Source: an uncultured Bacillota bacterium
GTDB taxonomy: Bacteria; Bacillota_I; Bacilli_A; Izemoplasmatales; UBA1188
DNA: 14,978 bases
Direction of reading: 5' to 3'
NCBI GenBank assembly: GCA_937907585.1
Contig: CALCVH010000078.1
Span: 1-14,978, forward strand
Both the position numbers and the translations under genes were made by a program. The notes beneath the pieces are model-generated. The model did not search any database. It was not told the DNA's origin and saw nothing but the letters and a program-made list of their open reading frames with translations. Shown here one piece after another: positions 1 to 6,319 of the stretch; position 1 is the first letter of the stretch; every line of letters begins with the position of its first letter.

Positions 1-153
1 TTTTCTGGAACAACTACAGTTATTATCGATTTAGCTGATATCACAACTAACTCAGCTGAATTAATCAAATTCTGTATGTGGGGATATAGCACTACTGGAA
101 CATTAGTTACAGTAGAAGAAGCATACTTCACTGACACATTCCCTCAAGACTAA
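1..153 (+). CDS. C-terminal end of a secreted protein with a jelly-roll-like module (5' partial)
   Basis: The window opens inside a reading frame of 50 codons that ends with TAA at 151-153. The visible tail alternates short beta-strand-like stretches (VIIDLADI, LIKFCMWGY, VTVEEAYF) and ends in FPQD. This resembles the last strands of a carbohydrate-binding jelly roll. The same layout (a TISILLTDL-like strand, a W-containing strand, then a strand ending in DYPQ) occurs around residues 360-413 of the lipoprotein starting at 12049, so the two proteins probably share a module. The next gene, a CE2-type esterase, begins 52 nt downstream on the same strand, so co-transcription is possible. The N-terminus and any catalytic domain lie outside the window. 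Reading frame is secure; function is inference. Confidence 0.7.
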   Translation, partial: FSGTTTVIIDLADITTNSAELIKFCMWGYSTTGTLVTVEEAYFTDTFPQD

Positions 154-167
154 TTAATAAATAGATA

Positions 168-193
168 AGTAGTGGCGGTACTCCGCCACTACT
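168..193 (+). other. Perfect 11-bp hairpin just upstream of the esterase ribosome binding site
   Basis: The arms 168-178 (AGTAGTGGCGG) and 183-193 are perfectly complementary around a TACT loop. It is by far the most GC-rich stretch nearby. It is followed by AAAAGGAGC, which is the Shine-Dalgarno site of the next gene, and not by a T-run. It is therefore not a canonical intrinsic terminator. It could be a weak terminator, an mRNA-stabilising hairpin between two co-transcribed genes, or a structure affecting esterase translation. Confidence 0.6.
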
Positions 194-205
194 AAAAGGA
201 GCTTT

Positions 206-1768
206 ATGAAGAAAATCTCAATATTATTATTGTTTTTACTTAGTTTATTGCTTGTGGGATGTACTGTAGTTACTTCTAGTTCCAATACTACAACTGAAAA
301 CAATAACACTACTATTTCAACTGATTCAAATAGTCAAACTGAATCAACTACTAATGAAGTAAATACATTAGTAGCTCCTACTAACTTGAAAATAGAAAAA
401 GGAATAGTTAGTTTCGATTTAGTTGAAGGCGCTCAATCATATACATTAAAAATTAGACAAAATGGTGAATTTATCATGAACCTAGTTGTTAATAATGGAG
501 ATGATTTAACTAGTTATTTAGAAGATGGTGAATACACAGCAACCATTCAAGCAAAAGCAGAAAAAAAACAATCAGAATCTAGTGAAGAAATTGAATTTAC
601 TATGGGTGTTAAGATTATAGATATTACAACTTTATCAAGACTATCTGGAGAATTATTATCAAGTGACAGATACGTTAATATGAGTGGTAGACACTACTTT
701 AATGAAACTGAAGGCAGAATGTATTTCTATTATACTGCATCAGGATTTAAAGTATCATTTACTGGAACTAAACTTGATGCGACAATTTTAGCTACAGGAT
801 ATAATAAACCAAACAATGAAGCAAGAATTGTTGTATTAGTTGATGGTGAAGTTTATCCTGAGGGTGGTACAACTATCGTTTTAAATAAGGCGATGGAAGC
901 GACTTATACACTTGTTGAAGGTTTAACTCAAGGAAAACACTCTGTAGAAGTGCTTAAAAGAAGCGAAGCTATAGATAATACTCTCGCTCTAAGTGACTTA
1001 TCAACTGATGGACATTTTGAAACTCCAGATGGAGATAAAGAAAAGAAGATTTTAGTAATAGGCGCATCTGGTTCAACAGGATACGGAAACTTAGCTAAGA
1101 ATACATCAGTAACTAAAAATACATATAACTCTGATGGATTAAAAGCTTTCGCATATCTTACAAGCAGAATGTATGATACTGAAATTGATGAAATCAACGC
1201 ATCAGGATGGGGCGTTAAATGGGGTTGGAATTCTCAATCAGGTTTAGCGAATATTCCTGCGGCCTTCTATAAGACAGGAATACTATCTACTCAATCAATA
1301 GAAAAGATTAATTATGATTACGCTCATGAAGAATATGATTTAATAATCATCAACTTAGGTATGAATGACTTTAATGCATATTTAAAGAATATCTCAGATG
1401 AAACTGAGTTCGAAGCTAAAACTGTAGAATATATGAACGCAGTTAAATCATTCTATAATGCATTATTAAGCATATATGATTGTCCAATACTAATCTTGCA
1501 TACCGCAAATGGTAATAAGAAAGCAGAAGGTTATTATAACGAACAAGTTGCGAGTGAAATCAATTCTAGTTTAGAATCTCCAAGAATCTTCCCAATCATC
1601 ATTCCAGCAAATGGAAGTGGAACAAATCTTGGCGCTAATAACCACGCAAATGTTCAAACTCATATTTGGACAGTAGATAAGATTTCTGAATGGATTAGTA
1701 AAAACTTAGGATGGACTAAGGTTAGAGATAATCTCGAATTCGTTCCATCAAGAGATCAAGTAGACTAA
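206..1768 (+). CDS. Lipoprotein carbohydrate esterase, CE2-type SGNH hydrolase
   Basis: Predicted surface lipoprotein that removes acyl (probably acetyl) groups from polysaccharides. The 520-aa product has a signal peptide with lipobox LVGC (Cys19), then a Ser/Thr/Asn-rich linker (about 22-55). A fibronectin-III-like domain follows (about 56-134). Residues 140-270 form a beta-sandwich typical of CE2 enzymes, with GR at 161-162, a GTKLDATI strand and LTQGKHSVEVLKRSE. The SGNH domain starts near 280: block I GASGSTGYGN (286-295, candidate nucleophile Ser288), block II ASGWGVKWG (332-340), block III LGMNDF (384-389), and GANNHANVQTH (476-486) with candidate catalytic His480. Block I has Ala where GDS is usual, and the Asp often preceding the His is Asn, suggesting a Ser-His dyad. 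AAAAGGAGC lies 5 nt before the ATG. Family assignment is firm, substrate inferred. Confidence 0.82.
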   Translation: MKKISILLLFLLSLLLVGCTVVTSSSNTTTENNNTTISTDSNSQTESTTNEVNTLVAPTNLKIEKGIVSFDLVEGAQSYTLKIRQNGEFIMNLVVNNGDDLTSYLEDGEYTATIQAKAEKKQSESSEEIEFTMGVKIIDITTLSRLSGELLSSDRYVNMSGRHYFNETEGRMYFYYTASGFKVSFTGTKLDATILATGYNKPNNEARIVVLVDGEVYPEGGTTIVLNKAMEATYTLVEGLTQGKHSVEVLKRSEAIDNTLALSDLSTDGHFETPDGDKEKKILVIGASGSTGYGNLAKNTSVTKNTYNSDGLKAFAYLTSRMYDTEIDEINASGWGVKWGWNSQSGLANIPAAFYKTGILSTQSIEKINYDYAHEEYDLIIINLGMNDFNAYLKNISDETEFEAKTVEYMNAVKSFYNALLSIYDCPILILHTANGNKKAEGYYNEQVASEINSSLESPRIFPIIIPANGSGTNLGANNHANVQTHIWTVDKISEWISKNLGWTKVRDNLEFVPSRDQVD

Positions 1769-1781
1769 AATAATGATTTTT

Positions 1782-1813
1782 ATGGCTAGTAGAAGTGCTA
1801 GCCATATTATTTT
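1782..1813 (+). terminator. Intrinsic terminator after the esterase gene
   Basis: Stem ATGGCTAG (1782-1789) pairs with CTAGCCAT (1798-1805) around an 8-nt loop and is followed by the T-rich ATTATTTTAAT. It lies 13 nt after the TAA stop, the expected place for rho-independent termination. The tail is not a pure T-run, so efficiency may be moderate. Confidence 0.75.
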
Positions 1814-1842
1814 AATATATGTACGTCCTCTATTTTTAAGCT

Positions 1843-1887
1843 AAAATCTCAAAATCTCACTTTTAGAGATATGATTTTCAAGATTTT
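1843..1887 (+). other. Long interrupted inverted repeat upstream of the degV promoter
   Basis: AAAATCT (1843-1849) pairs with AGATTTT (1881-1887). Inside it AAAA pairs with TTTT, and TCTC (1855-1858) pairs with GAGA (1866-1869), giving a nested, interrupted hairpin of about 45 nt. It lies directly upstream of the proposed degV -35 box, so it may be a DNA operator. It is AT-rich, so chance contributes. Confidence 0.35.
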
Positions 1888-1890
1888 ATG

Positions 1891-1920
1891 TTGAAACATT
1901 TTAATAATTAATATTAAAAT
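1891..1920 (+). promoter_or_regulatory. Sigma-A-type promoter for the degV gene
   Basis: TTGAAA (1891-1896) and TAAAAT (1915-1920) are separated by 18 nt, close to consensus. The downstream leader of about 25 nt carries AAGAGGAGAG, a strong Shine-Dalgarno site placed correctly for the ATG at 1951. The preceding gene ends in a terminator, consistent with separate transcription. Confidence 0.6.
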
Positions 1921-1950
1921 TAGTTGACTAAATAAGAGGAGAGTACATAA

Positions 1951-2847
1951 ATGAAGAAATTTCAAGTCATTACTGATTCAACATCAGATCTCGAGAAGAA
2001 ATTTAGGGATCAATACGATATTGAATATTTTAAGATGATCTTCACTATTGAAGATACTGATTATGAGGCTGATTTAGATTGGACTAAATTATCACCAGAT
2101 CAATACTACACTTTAATGAGAAATGGTAAAAGAAGCGTTACAAGTTTACCTTTAAATTCAGAATTTGATACTAAATTCAGAAAGTATTTAGATCAAGGTT
2201 TAGATGTATTATTTGTTACATGTTCTTCTAAATTAAGTGGTACTTGCGATCACGCTAGACAGCTCGCTACTGAATTATCAAAAGAATATCCTAATAGAAA
2301 GATTATGATTCTTGATTCATTAAGAAGCAACTACGCTGAAGGTATGATTGCGATTAACGCAGCTAAGATGGCTAATGAAGGATTAGAAGTAACTGAAGTA
2401 TATGATAAATTATCTAAAGAATTATTGAAATATCAAGTACACGCTATTGTTGGTTCACTTGAATGGCTTAAGAAAGCAGGAAGAGTTAAAGCGTCTACAG
2501 CTTTCTTCGGTGGAATGTTACAGATTAAACCTATTATTTGTTCAGACGCAAAAGGAAATAACTTTGCGTATGAAAAAGTTATGGGAAGAAAGAAATCTAT
2601 CGAAAGATTAATTCAAATCGTCGCTGAAAGAGTAGAAGATCCAAAAAACGCAACTATCTTTGTTGAACACGCTAATTGTATAGATGATGCTAACTATTTC
2701 GTATCTAGAATTAAAGAAATAGTTAATCCAAAAGAAATCAATCTATCTAACGTTGGCCCAATCATTGGCGCAACAGTTGGTCCAGATACAATTACTTGTT
2801 CATTCTACGGAAAAGAAGTTGATTTCTACGACGGACAAGAAAAATAA
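1951..2847 (+). CDS. degV: DegV/FakB-family fatty-acid-binding protein
   Basis: DegV proteins bind a fatty acid in a two-domain fold; FakB members present it to the kinase FakA for phospholipid synthesis. The 298-aa length is normal. Visible family signatures are the N-terminal VITDSTSDL (6-14), VTSLP (63-67) where TSxPS is usual, CSSKLSGT (91-98), the LDS segment (121-123), SLEWLKKAGR (169-178), LQIKPII (190-196) and the C-terminal IIGATVGPDT (271-280). In the last motif many family members have His before xGPG, but here the position is Thr275, and the second Ser of TSxPS is Leu. The carboxylate-binding site may therefore be altered, and the ligand may not be a standard free fatty acid. It stands alone between its own promoter and terminator. 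No fakA is in the window. Family call is confident, ligand unknown. Confidence 0.9.
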   Translation: MKKFQVITDSTSDLEKKFRDQYDIEYFKMIFTIEDTDYEADLDWTKLSPDQYYTLMRNGKRSVTSLPLNSEFDTKFRKYLDQGLDVLFVTCSSKLSGTCDHARQLATELSKEYPNRKIMILDSLRSNYAEGMIAINAAKMANEGLEVTEVYDKLSKELLKYQVHAIVGSLEWLKKAGRVKASTAFFGGMLQIKPIICSDAKGNNFAYEKVMGRKKSIERLIQIVAERVEDPKNATIFVEHANCIDDANYFVSRIKEIVNPKEINLSNVGPIIGATVGPDTITCSFYGKEVDFYDGQEK

Positions 2848-2872
2848 TATTATTTTTGAATAATTATTGAAT

Positions 2873-2912
2873 AAGTAGTGAAATTTTAGAAGATTTCACT
2901 ACTTTTCTTAAT
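2873..2912 (+). terminator. Intrinsic terminator after degV
   Basis: AAGTAGTGAAA (2873-2883) and TTTCACTACTT (2894-2904) form a perfect 11-bp stem with a 10-nt loop, followed by TTCTTAATATATTTTT. It begins 25 nt after the degV stop codon. It separates degV from the two membrane-protein genes, although readthrough is possible because the tail is interrupted. Confidence 0.82.
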
Positions 2913-2934
2913 ATATTTTTCTATTTAAAGAAAT

Positions 2935-2955
2935 AACTATGATATATTCATAGTT
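2935..2955 (+). promoter_or_regulatory. Palindrome overlapping the likely -10 region before the membrane-protein pair
   Basis: AACTATGA (2935-2942) and TCATAGTT (2948-2955) are perfect 8-bp inverted arms around TATAT. Both TATGAT (2938-2943) and TATATT (2943-2948) are possible -10 boxes inside it, but no good -35 box is visible. The palindrome ends just before the Shine-Dalgarno site AGAGGAGA. It may be a repressor operator or a leader hairpin affecting translation. Confidence 0.45.
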
Positions 2956-2968
2956 AGAGGAGAAAATA

Positions 2969-3742
2969 ATGAATCCAGTAGTAGAAATTATAATAATATC
3001 TATAATCTCATATACGTTGGTAGGTATAGGCTTATTTATTAGTAAAAAGTACATAAAAAAAGAATCTATAAAAGATTTAGTTTTTATTATCGTTTCTATA
3101 TTAACAGTTATAATTCATTATACTGGAATGATTTATAACATGAGTAGAACAGATAATTACATATTAGAAGATACTATGTTTTTGCCTGTTTATCCATGTA
3201 ACGTTATGATGTGGATCAATTTTATTCTTTGTTTCTTAATTAAGAAAAAGGAAAAAGTATTTACTGTATTATCTGAATTCTCATTCTTCGCTGGAACATT
3301 ATGTGGTTTTATTGGATTATCATTTAATATTAACTTCTTAAATAATCCTAACATATTAGATTATGATATATTTAAAGGATTATTAAGCCACGTTACATTA
3401 ATATTTAGTTGTATATATCTATTTGTGATGGGGTATGTTAAGGTTGATACTTTAAGGAATCTACTCAGTTGTTCAATTGGCGCATTAATATTCATAATAT
3501 GCGGATTATATTCAAGAATGATGCTTAAACTGCTTGATAGAGAAGTAGTTAATTCAATGTTTTTAAAAGCTCCATTTGAAAACATACCATTCTTTAATTT
3601 TTATTCAATATCATTAATAGGCGCAATACTATTAATCTTAATCACTACTATATATGAAATAAAATTCTATAGTAAAGATCAAATATGGTTTAACAAAATA
3701 AAAAATAAAAAAATAGAAGAAGGAAAAGAAGAAAATGCGTGA
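2969..3742 (+). CDS. Multi-pass membrane protein, TP0381/YwaF/TMEM164-like (divergent copy)
   Basis: 257-aa integral membrane protein with about seven hydrophobic segments (roughly 5-25, 36-56, 72-92, 102-122, 136-156, 164-184, 211-230) and a Lys/Glu-rich tail. The segment LPVYPCNVMMW (72-82) and His141 in LLSHVTLIF match LPYHICTVSSI and His150 of the next gene in order and spacing. The two proteins are thus probable paralogues sharing one Cys and one His. The His two residues before that Cys in the neighbour is Tyr here. The layout resembles the bacterial TP0381/YwaF integral membrane family, which is related to eukaryotic TMEM164; no bacterial function is established. It starts after AGAGGAGA and overlaps the next gene by 8 nt, indicating translational coupling. 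It stops at TGA, the only TGA stop in the window. Confidence 0.75.
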   Translation: MNPVVEIIIISIISYTLVGIGLFISKKYIKKESIKDLVFIIVSILTVIIHYTGMIYNMSRTDNYILEDTMFLPVYPCNVMMWINFILCFLIKKKEKVFTVLSEFSFFAGTLCGFIGLSFNINFLNNPNILDYDIFKGLLSHVTLIFSCIYLFVMGYVKVDTLRNLLSCSIGALIFIICGLYSRMMLKLLDREVVNSMFLKAPFENIPFFNFYSISLIGAILLILITTIYEIKFYSKDQIWFNKIKNKKIEEGKEENA

Positions 3743-4487
3743 TTTATTACTAAAAATCTTTAATAACGAAATAGGTGGTCCAGAATTCAGCGCTTTAAGC
3801 ATATGGCATATATTATTTTTCTTAATAATGGTTGGCGCTACACTATTTATGAGTTTATATTTTTCTAAAAAGGATGAAAAAACAAAAAAGCTTGTATTAG
3901 ATATATATGCGATTGTGATTATTGGCTTATATCTATCTGACTTTTTAGTTCATCCATTTATGACAGGTGAAAATGCATTAATAGTAGATAAACTTCCATA
4001 TCATATATGTACAGTTTCATCTATATTAATAGCGATTACAAGAATATTCCCTAATCATACTAAACATATTCAAACTGCAGTACCAGTATTAGGACTTGTA
4101 GGCGCAATAATGTATATGACATATCCAAATGGAGTTGGTGGCTATGTATTCTCTTATAAAGTATTACAAACAATGTTATATCATAGTTGTTTAATTACAT
4201 ATGGAGTATGCACAATGGCTTATGGATTTGTAAAACCTGATTTCAAGAAAATCTATATTGAAGCGATTATGATTGCGGTACTTGATCTAATTAGTGTTGG
4301 CGCAAATATCGCATATTCATCAAGTGATCATCATTACGATTGGTTCTTCACAACAGGTTCATCATTTGGAATGAATAAATACGCTATGCCATTTATAATA
4401 TTTGGAATATTTATGGCTATGGCATGCGCAATATATCTATTATATTTTGGTATAAAGAAATTAATAGAAAAGAAGAAACAACAATAA
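3735..4487 (+). CDS. Multi-pass membrane protein, TP0381/YwaF/TMEM164-like
   Basis: 250-aa integral membrane protein with about seven membrane segments (roughly 21-42, 53-72, 90-104, 114-130, 146-164, 173-194, 218-240). It keeps the family-like features: an opening SIWHILFF (22-29), LPYHICTVSSI (87-97) with His90 and Cys92, and LYHSCLITYG (148-157) with His150. The conserved Cys and His sit in or beside membrane segments, which would suit an intramembrane active site; this is inference. TMEM164 in mammals has been reported as an acyltransferase, but transfer of that role to this bacterial branch is untested. The ATG lies inside the 3' end of the upstream paralogue, with AGAAGGA about 10 nt upstream, so the pair forms one transcription and translation unit. 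A strong terminator follows. Confidence 0.78.
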   Translation: MRDLLLKIFNNEIGGPEFSALSIWHILFFLIMVGATLFMSLYFSKKDEKTKKLVLDIYAIVIIGLYLSDFLVHPFMTGENALIVDKLPYHICTVSSILIAITRIFPNHTKHIQTAVPVLGLVGAIMYMTYPNGVGGYVFSYKVLQTMLYHSCLITYGVCTMAYGFVKPDFKKIYIEAIMIAVLDLISVGANIAYSSSDHHYDWFFTTGSSFGMNKYAMPFIIFGIFMAMACAIYLLYFGIKKLIEKKKQQ

Positions 4488-4493
4488 TATTAA

Positions 4494-4530
4494 AAAAAGT
4501 TAGGCAAAACAATTCCTAACTTTTTATTTG
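4494..4530. terminator. Bidirectional intrinsic terminator
   Basis: AAAAAGTTAGG (4494-4504) and CCTAACTTTTT (4515-4525) form a perfect 11-bp stem with a 10-nt loop, followed by ATTTG. The 5' flank is an A-run, which gives a T-run on the opposite strand. It can therefore end the + strand membrane-protein operon and also the converging - strand ATPase transcript. Confidence 0.9.
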
Positions 4531-4531
4531 G

Positions 4532-4577
4532 AGCTTTCGAAAATTAGGTAGGTAGTTAAACTTCATTTTTCAAAGCT
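4532..4577. other. Imperfect inverted repeat in the convergent intergenic region
   Basis: AGCTTT (4532-4537) pairs with AAAGCT (4572-4577), and AAAAT (4540-4544) with ATTTT (4565-4569), around a loop containing the direct repeat GGTAGGTAG. It lies just past the bidirectional terminator. No function is recognised; it could be a second terminator-like structure or debris of an insertion. Confidence 0.35.
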
Positions 4578-4583
4578 TCTATT

Positions 4584-4703
4584 ATGAAAGAATATTATAA
4601 TTCATTTAAAGAAGAATTATAAGAAAATAATCTTGAGTTAAAGAACGATTACAAAGCAAAAAATAACATATATTTATACATTAGATTATATGAAATCATA
4701 TAA
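4584..4703 (+). pseudogene. Possible short gene remnant, unrecognised
   Basis: An ATG at 4584 opens 12 codons (MKEYYNSFKEEL) to a TAA at 4620. The same frame then continues for another 26 codons with protein-like composition (ends YLYIRLYEII) to a TAA at 4701, overlapping the 3' end of the converging ATPase gene. No Shine-Dalgarno site precedes the ATG. This may be the decayed tail of a gene, or chance in AT-rich spacer. No family is recognised. Confidence 0.2.
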
Positions 4704-6071
4704 TTCTTTATTTATTTCATCTAACAAAAATGGAGCGCAGAATTGTGGAATAGATGTGAAAAACGCACCTTCTCCAAAGTTGTTTTCTATTATCTTATAA
4801 CACTTAGAAGCTTTATAAGGAGTTTCACCATTCATTACAGCGCGAGATGCGGCCATTTTTCCATTAGTTGACTTTTCTTCATATAATATTAATCCATCAG
4901 CGCCTTCAATTAAAAAGTCTATTTCAAGGTGTTTTTCTCCATTAGCGTAATAATATAAAGGAAATCCAGCTTTACTGATTAATACTCCCGCTAGGTTTTC
5001 ATAGATTGCGCCCTTTCTTGAGCCTAAATTATCATTTAAAAAATCTCTTGTAGTCACAACTGGATACATAGCCATAAGAAGTCCCGTATCGCTTATAAAT
5101 GCTTTAAAATATGATTCGTCAACATTCATTGATAAAGGTGTTTCAAGTGCGTTTACATTAAAACATCTTAAAACCAAACCTGCCTTTTCAAGCCAATCAA
5201 ATCCCTCTTTAAATTCGGTAGATCTTCCTCCTTTTTTGATTTCAGAATATTTAAATTTATTAATATCATTTTCTCTTGCTAATTGTTTAGGAATAGAATC
5301 AAAAAATGCATTCAATTGGCTCTGCAAACGATAATCAATTTCTTCAGTACCATTATCATCTATAAATCTTCCAAAATCGCTTCTATAATCAATTAATAAT
5401 CTTTCAAGTATGTTTCTAGCTTCAATATAATTTCTTCCAGAATCAATGAATGTAGATACAACTTCTGGAAGACCGCCCACTACTATATAATCTTTCATGA
5501 GTTTTTTATAGTAGTTAGCGGTAAATGAATCAATTTCTTTTCTTTCTTTAGTACATTTCTTAAGTTCATTTATTTGTTCATCGCTTATACCATTTGCCCA
5601 CAAGAATTCTTCAAAATCAAGACTAGTCATATTTAGATATTCTTCATAACCAGTAGGAATCTTAATTTTGTTTTTTCTTCTAAAATTAATAACACCTAGT
5701 AATGAACCCGTAGCGATAACATCATATCTTCCATCTAACGCAAAACTCTTTAGTGATGTTCTCGCAAGAGGACAGTCATTTATTTCTTCAAATATTAGTA
5801 CTGTATTTTGTATTTCGAAATTCTTATCTAAGAAGAAGAGCTTCGCTTTCCTTATTATTGTATCAACATCTAAATCACCAGAAAAGATTGAAAGCAATTC
5901 TTTTCTATGACGGAAATCAAACGTAATAACATTATCATAGTTCTCATTAGCGAACTTTTCTACTATATAGCTTTTTCCGACTTGTCTTAATCCTTCTACG
6001 ATTAAAGGTTTATGTCCTATTTTATTTTTCCATTCTAAAAGTTTATTATATGCTTTTCTTTTAATTTCCAT
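4686..6071 (-). CDS. AAA-type ATPase with DUF4143 domain
   Basis: 461-aa cytoplasmic protein of the large AAA_14/DUF4143 class, whose cellular role is largely unknown. The N-terminal ATPase shows Walker A GLRQVGKS (27-34, Lys33), Walker B VLIFEEI (91-97, with EE where DE is usual) and the sensor-like ATGS (120-123). Residues 150-235 form the helical linker with the typical VVGGLPEVV (197-205). The C-terminal DUF4143 contains FISDTGLL (325-332) and a PD-(D/E)XK nuclease-like core: EID (383-385) then LYEEKS (396-401). Length is typical and no domain is missing. It is single, with its own strong promoter and a leader carrying a conserved hairpin. Only a weak Shine-Dalgarno-like ATAGG precedes the ATG, so translation may depend on that leader. 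Family is certain; function is not. Confidence 0.88.
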   Translation of the reverse strand: MEIKRKAYNKLLEWKNKIGHKPLIVEGLRQVGKSYIVEKFANENYDNVITFDFRHRKELLSIFSGDLDVDTIIRKAKLFFLDKNFEIQNTVLIFEEINDCPLARTSLKSFALDGRYDVIATGSLLGVINFRRKNKIKIPTGYEEYLNMTSLDFEEFLWANGISDEQINELKKCTKERKEIDSFTANYYKKLMKDYIVVGGLPEVVSTFIDSGRNYIEARNILERLLIDYRSDFGRFIDDNGTEEIDYRLQSQLNAFFDSIPKQLARENDINKFKYSEIKKGGRSTEFKEGFDWLEKAGLVLRCFNVNALETPLSMNVDESYFKAFISDTGLLMAMYPVVTTRDFLNDNLGSRKGAIYENLAGVLISKAGFPLYYYANGEKHLEIDFLIEGADGLILYEEKSTNGKMAASRAVMNGETPYKASKCYKIIENNFGEGAFFTSIPQFCAPFLLDEINKELYDFI

Positions 6072-6085
6072 AATAACCTATTATT

Positions 6086-6113
6086 CAAGTTAGATAGGGA
6101 TAAGTCTAACTTG
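6086..6113 (-). promoter_or_regulatory. Leader hairpin with conserved 10-nt loop, copy 1
   Basis: On the - strand the transcript reads a perfect 9-bp stem (CAAGTTAGA, then TCTAACTTG) around the loop CTTATCCCTA, ending 14 nt before the ATPase ATG. The predicted transcription start near 6122 puts it inside the 5' leader. The same loop with a different but still paired stem occurs at 10844-10861 before another gene. CCTAT spanning the loop and stem edge could pair with the ATAGG that serves as the weak ribosome binding site, suggesting translational control. Confidence 0.6.
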
Positions 6114-6129
6114 ATATTAATATATAATA

Positions 6130-6158
6130 ATTTTACTAGAATCTTCGTAAAATGTCAA
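6130..6158 (-). promoter_or_regulatory. Strong promoter for the ATPase gene
   Basis: On the - strand TTGACA (6158-6153) and TAAAAT (6135-6130) are separated by exactly 17 nt, a near-consensus sigma-A promoter. Predicted transcription start is near 6122, giving a leader of about 50 nt that contains the conserved hairpin. The -35 box lies in the first unit of a tandem 32-nt repeat. Confidence 0.8.
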
Positions 6159-6209
6159 ATTTAACACAAAACGAAATCGTAAAATGTAAAAAATTATACA
6201 AAACGAAGA
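6146..6209. repeat. Two tandem 32-nt units with flanking inverted arms
   Basis: Units 6146-6177 and 6178-6209 both begin CGTAAAATGT and share ACAAAACGAA near their ends, with a diverged middle. The array is bracketed by inverted arms AATCTTCGT (6140-6148) and ACGAAGATT (6203-6211). Adding the outer flanks, about 15 of 17 positions pair. The first unit carries the -35 box of the ATPase promoter; the second carries a degraded TTTACA version. A local duplication of promoter or operator DNA is the simplest reading. Confidence 0.55.
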
Positions 6210-6242
6210 TTTTACTAAAAAAATCATGGTTTTATATATTAT

Positions 6243-6279
6243 TCAAAAACAAAAGAATTGTTTCAAAAAAACAATCCTT
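6243..6279 (-). terminator. Intrinsic terminator of the glycosidase operon
   Basis: On the - strand an 11-bp stem (arms 6269-6279 and 6253-6263, one G-T pair) with a 5-nt loop is followed by TTGTTTTTGA. It lies about 40 nt after the stop of the last operon gene and upstream of the ATPase promoter, so it insulates the ATPase from the operon. Confidence 0.78.
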
Positions 6280-6319
6280 AATAAACAAATTAACTAATAT
6301 AAATTTGTACTATATTTCT

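Noticed and set aside
928..1197. - strand frame inside the esterase gene
   Set aside because: Antisense to clear SGNH motifs, with no ribosome binding site or recognisable domain.
3361..3585. - strand frame inside the first membrane-protein gene
   Set aside because: Shadow of a hydrophobic coding region; no start signal.
3740..3742. TGA as a reassigned tryptophan codon
   Set aside because: Every tryptophan seen is TGG. Reading through this TGA adds only seven codons before a TAA, and ending here fits the overlapping start of the next gene.
5668..5910. + strand frame opposite the ATPase gene
   Set aside because: Lies antisense to the Walker A-B region of a full-length, intact gene.
6095..6104. 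TAGGGATAA as a homing endonuclease (I-SceI-like) site
   Set aside because: Only the first nine bases of that 18-bp site match, and the shared hairpin context explains the conservation better.
6146..6209. CRISPR array
   Set aside because: Only two adjoining degenerate units without spacers, and no cas genes in the window.
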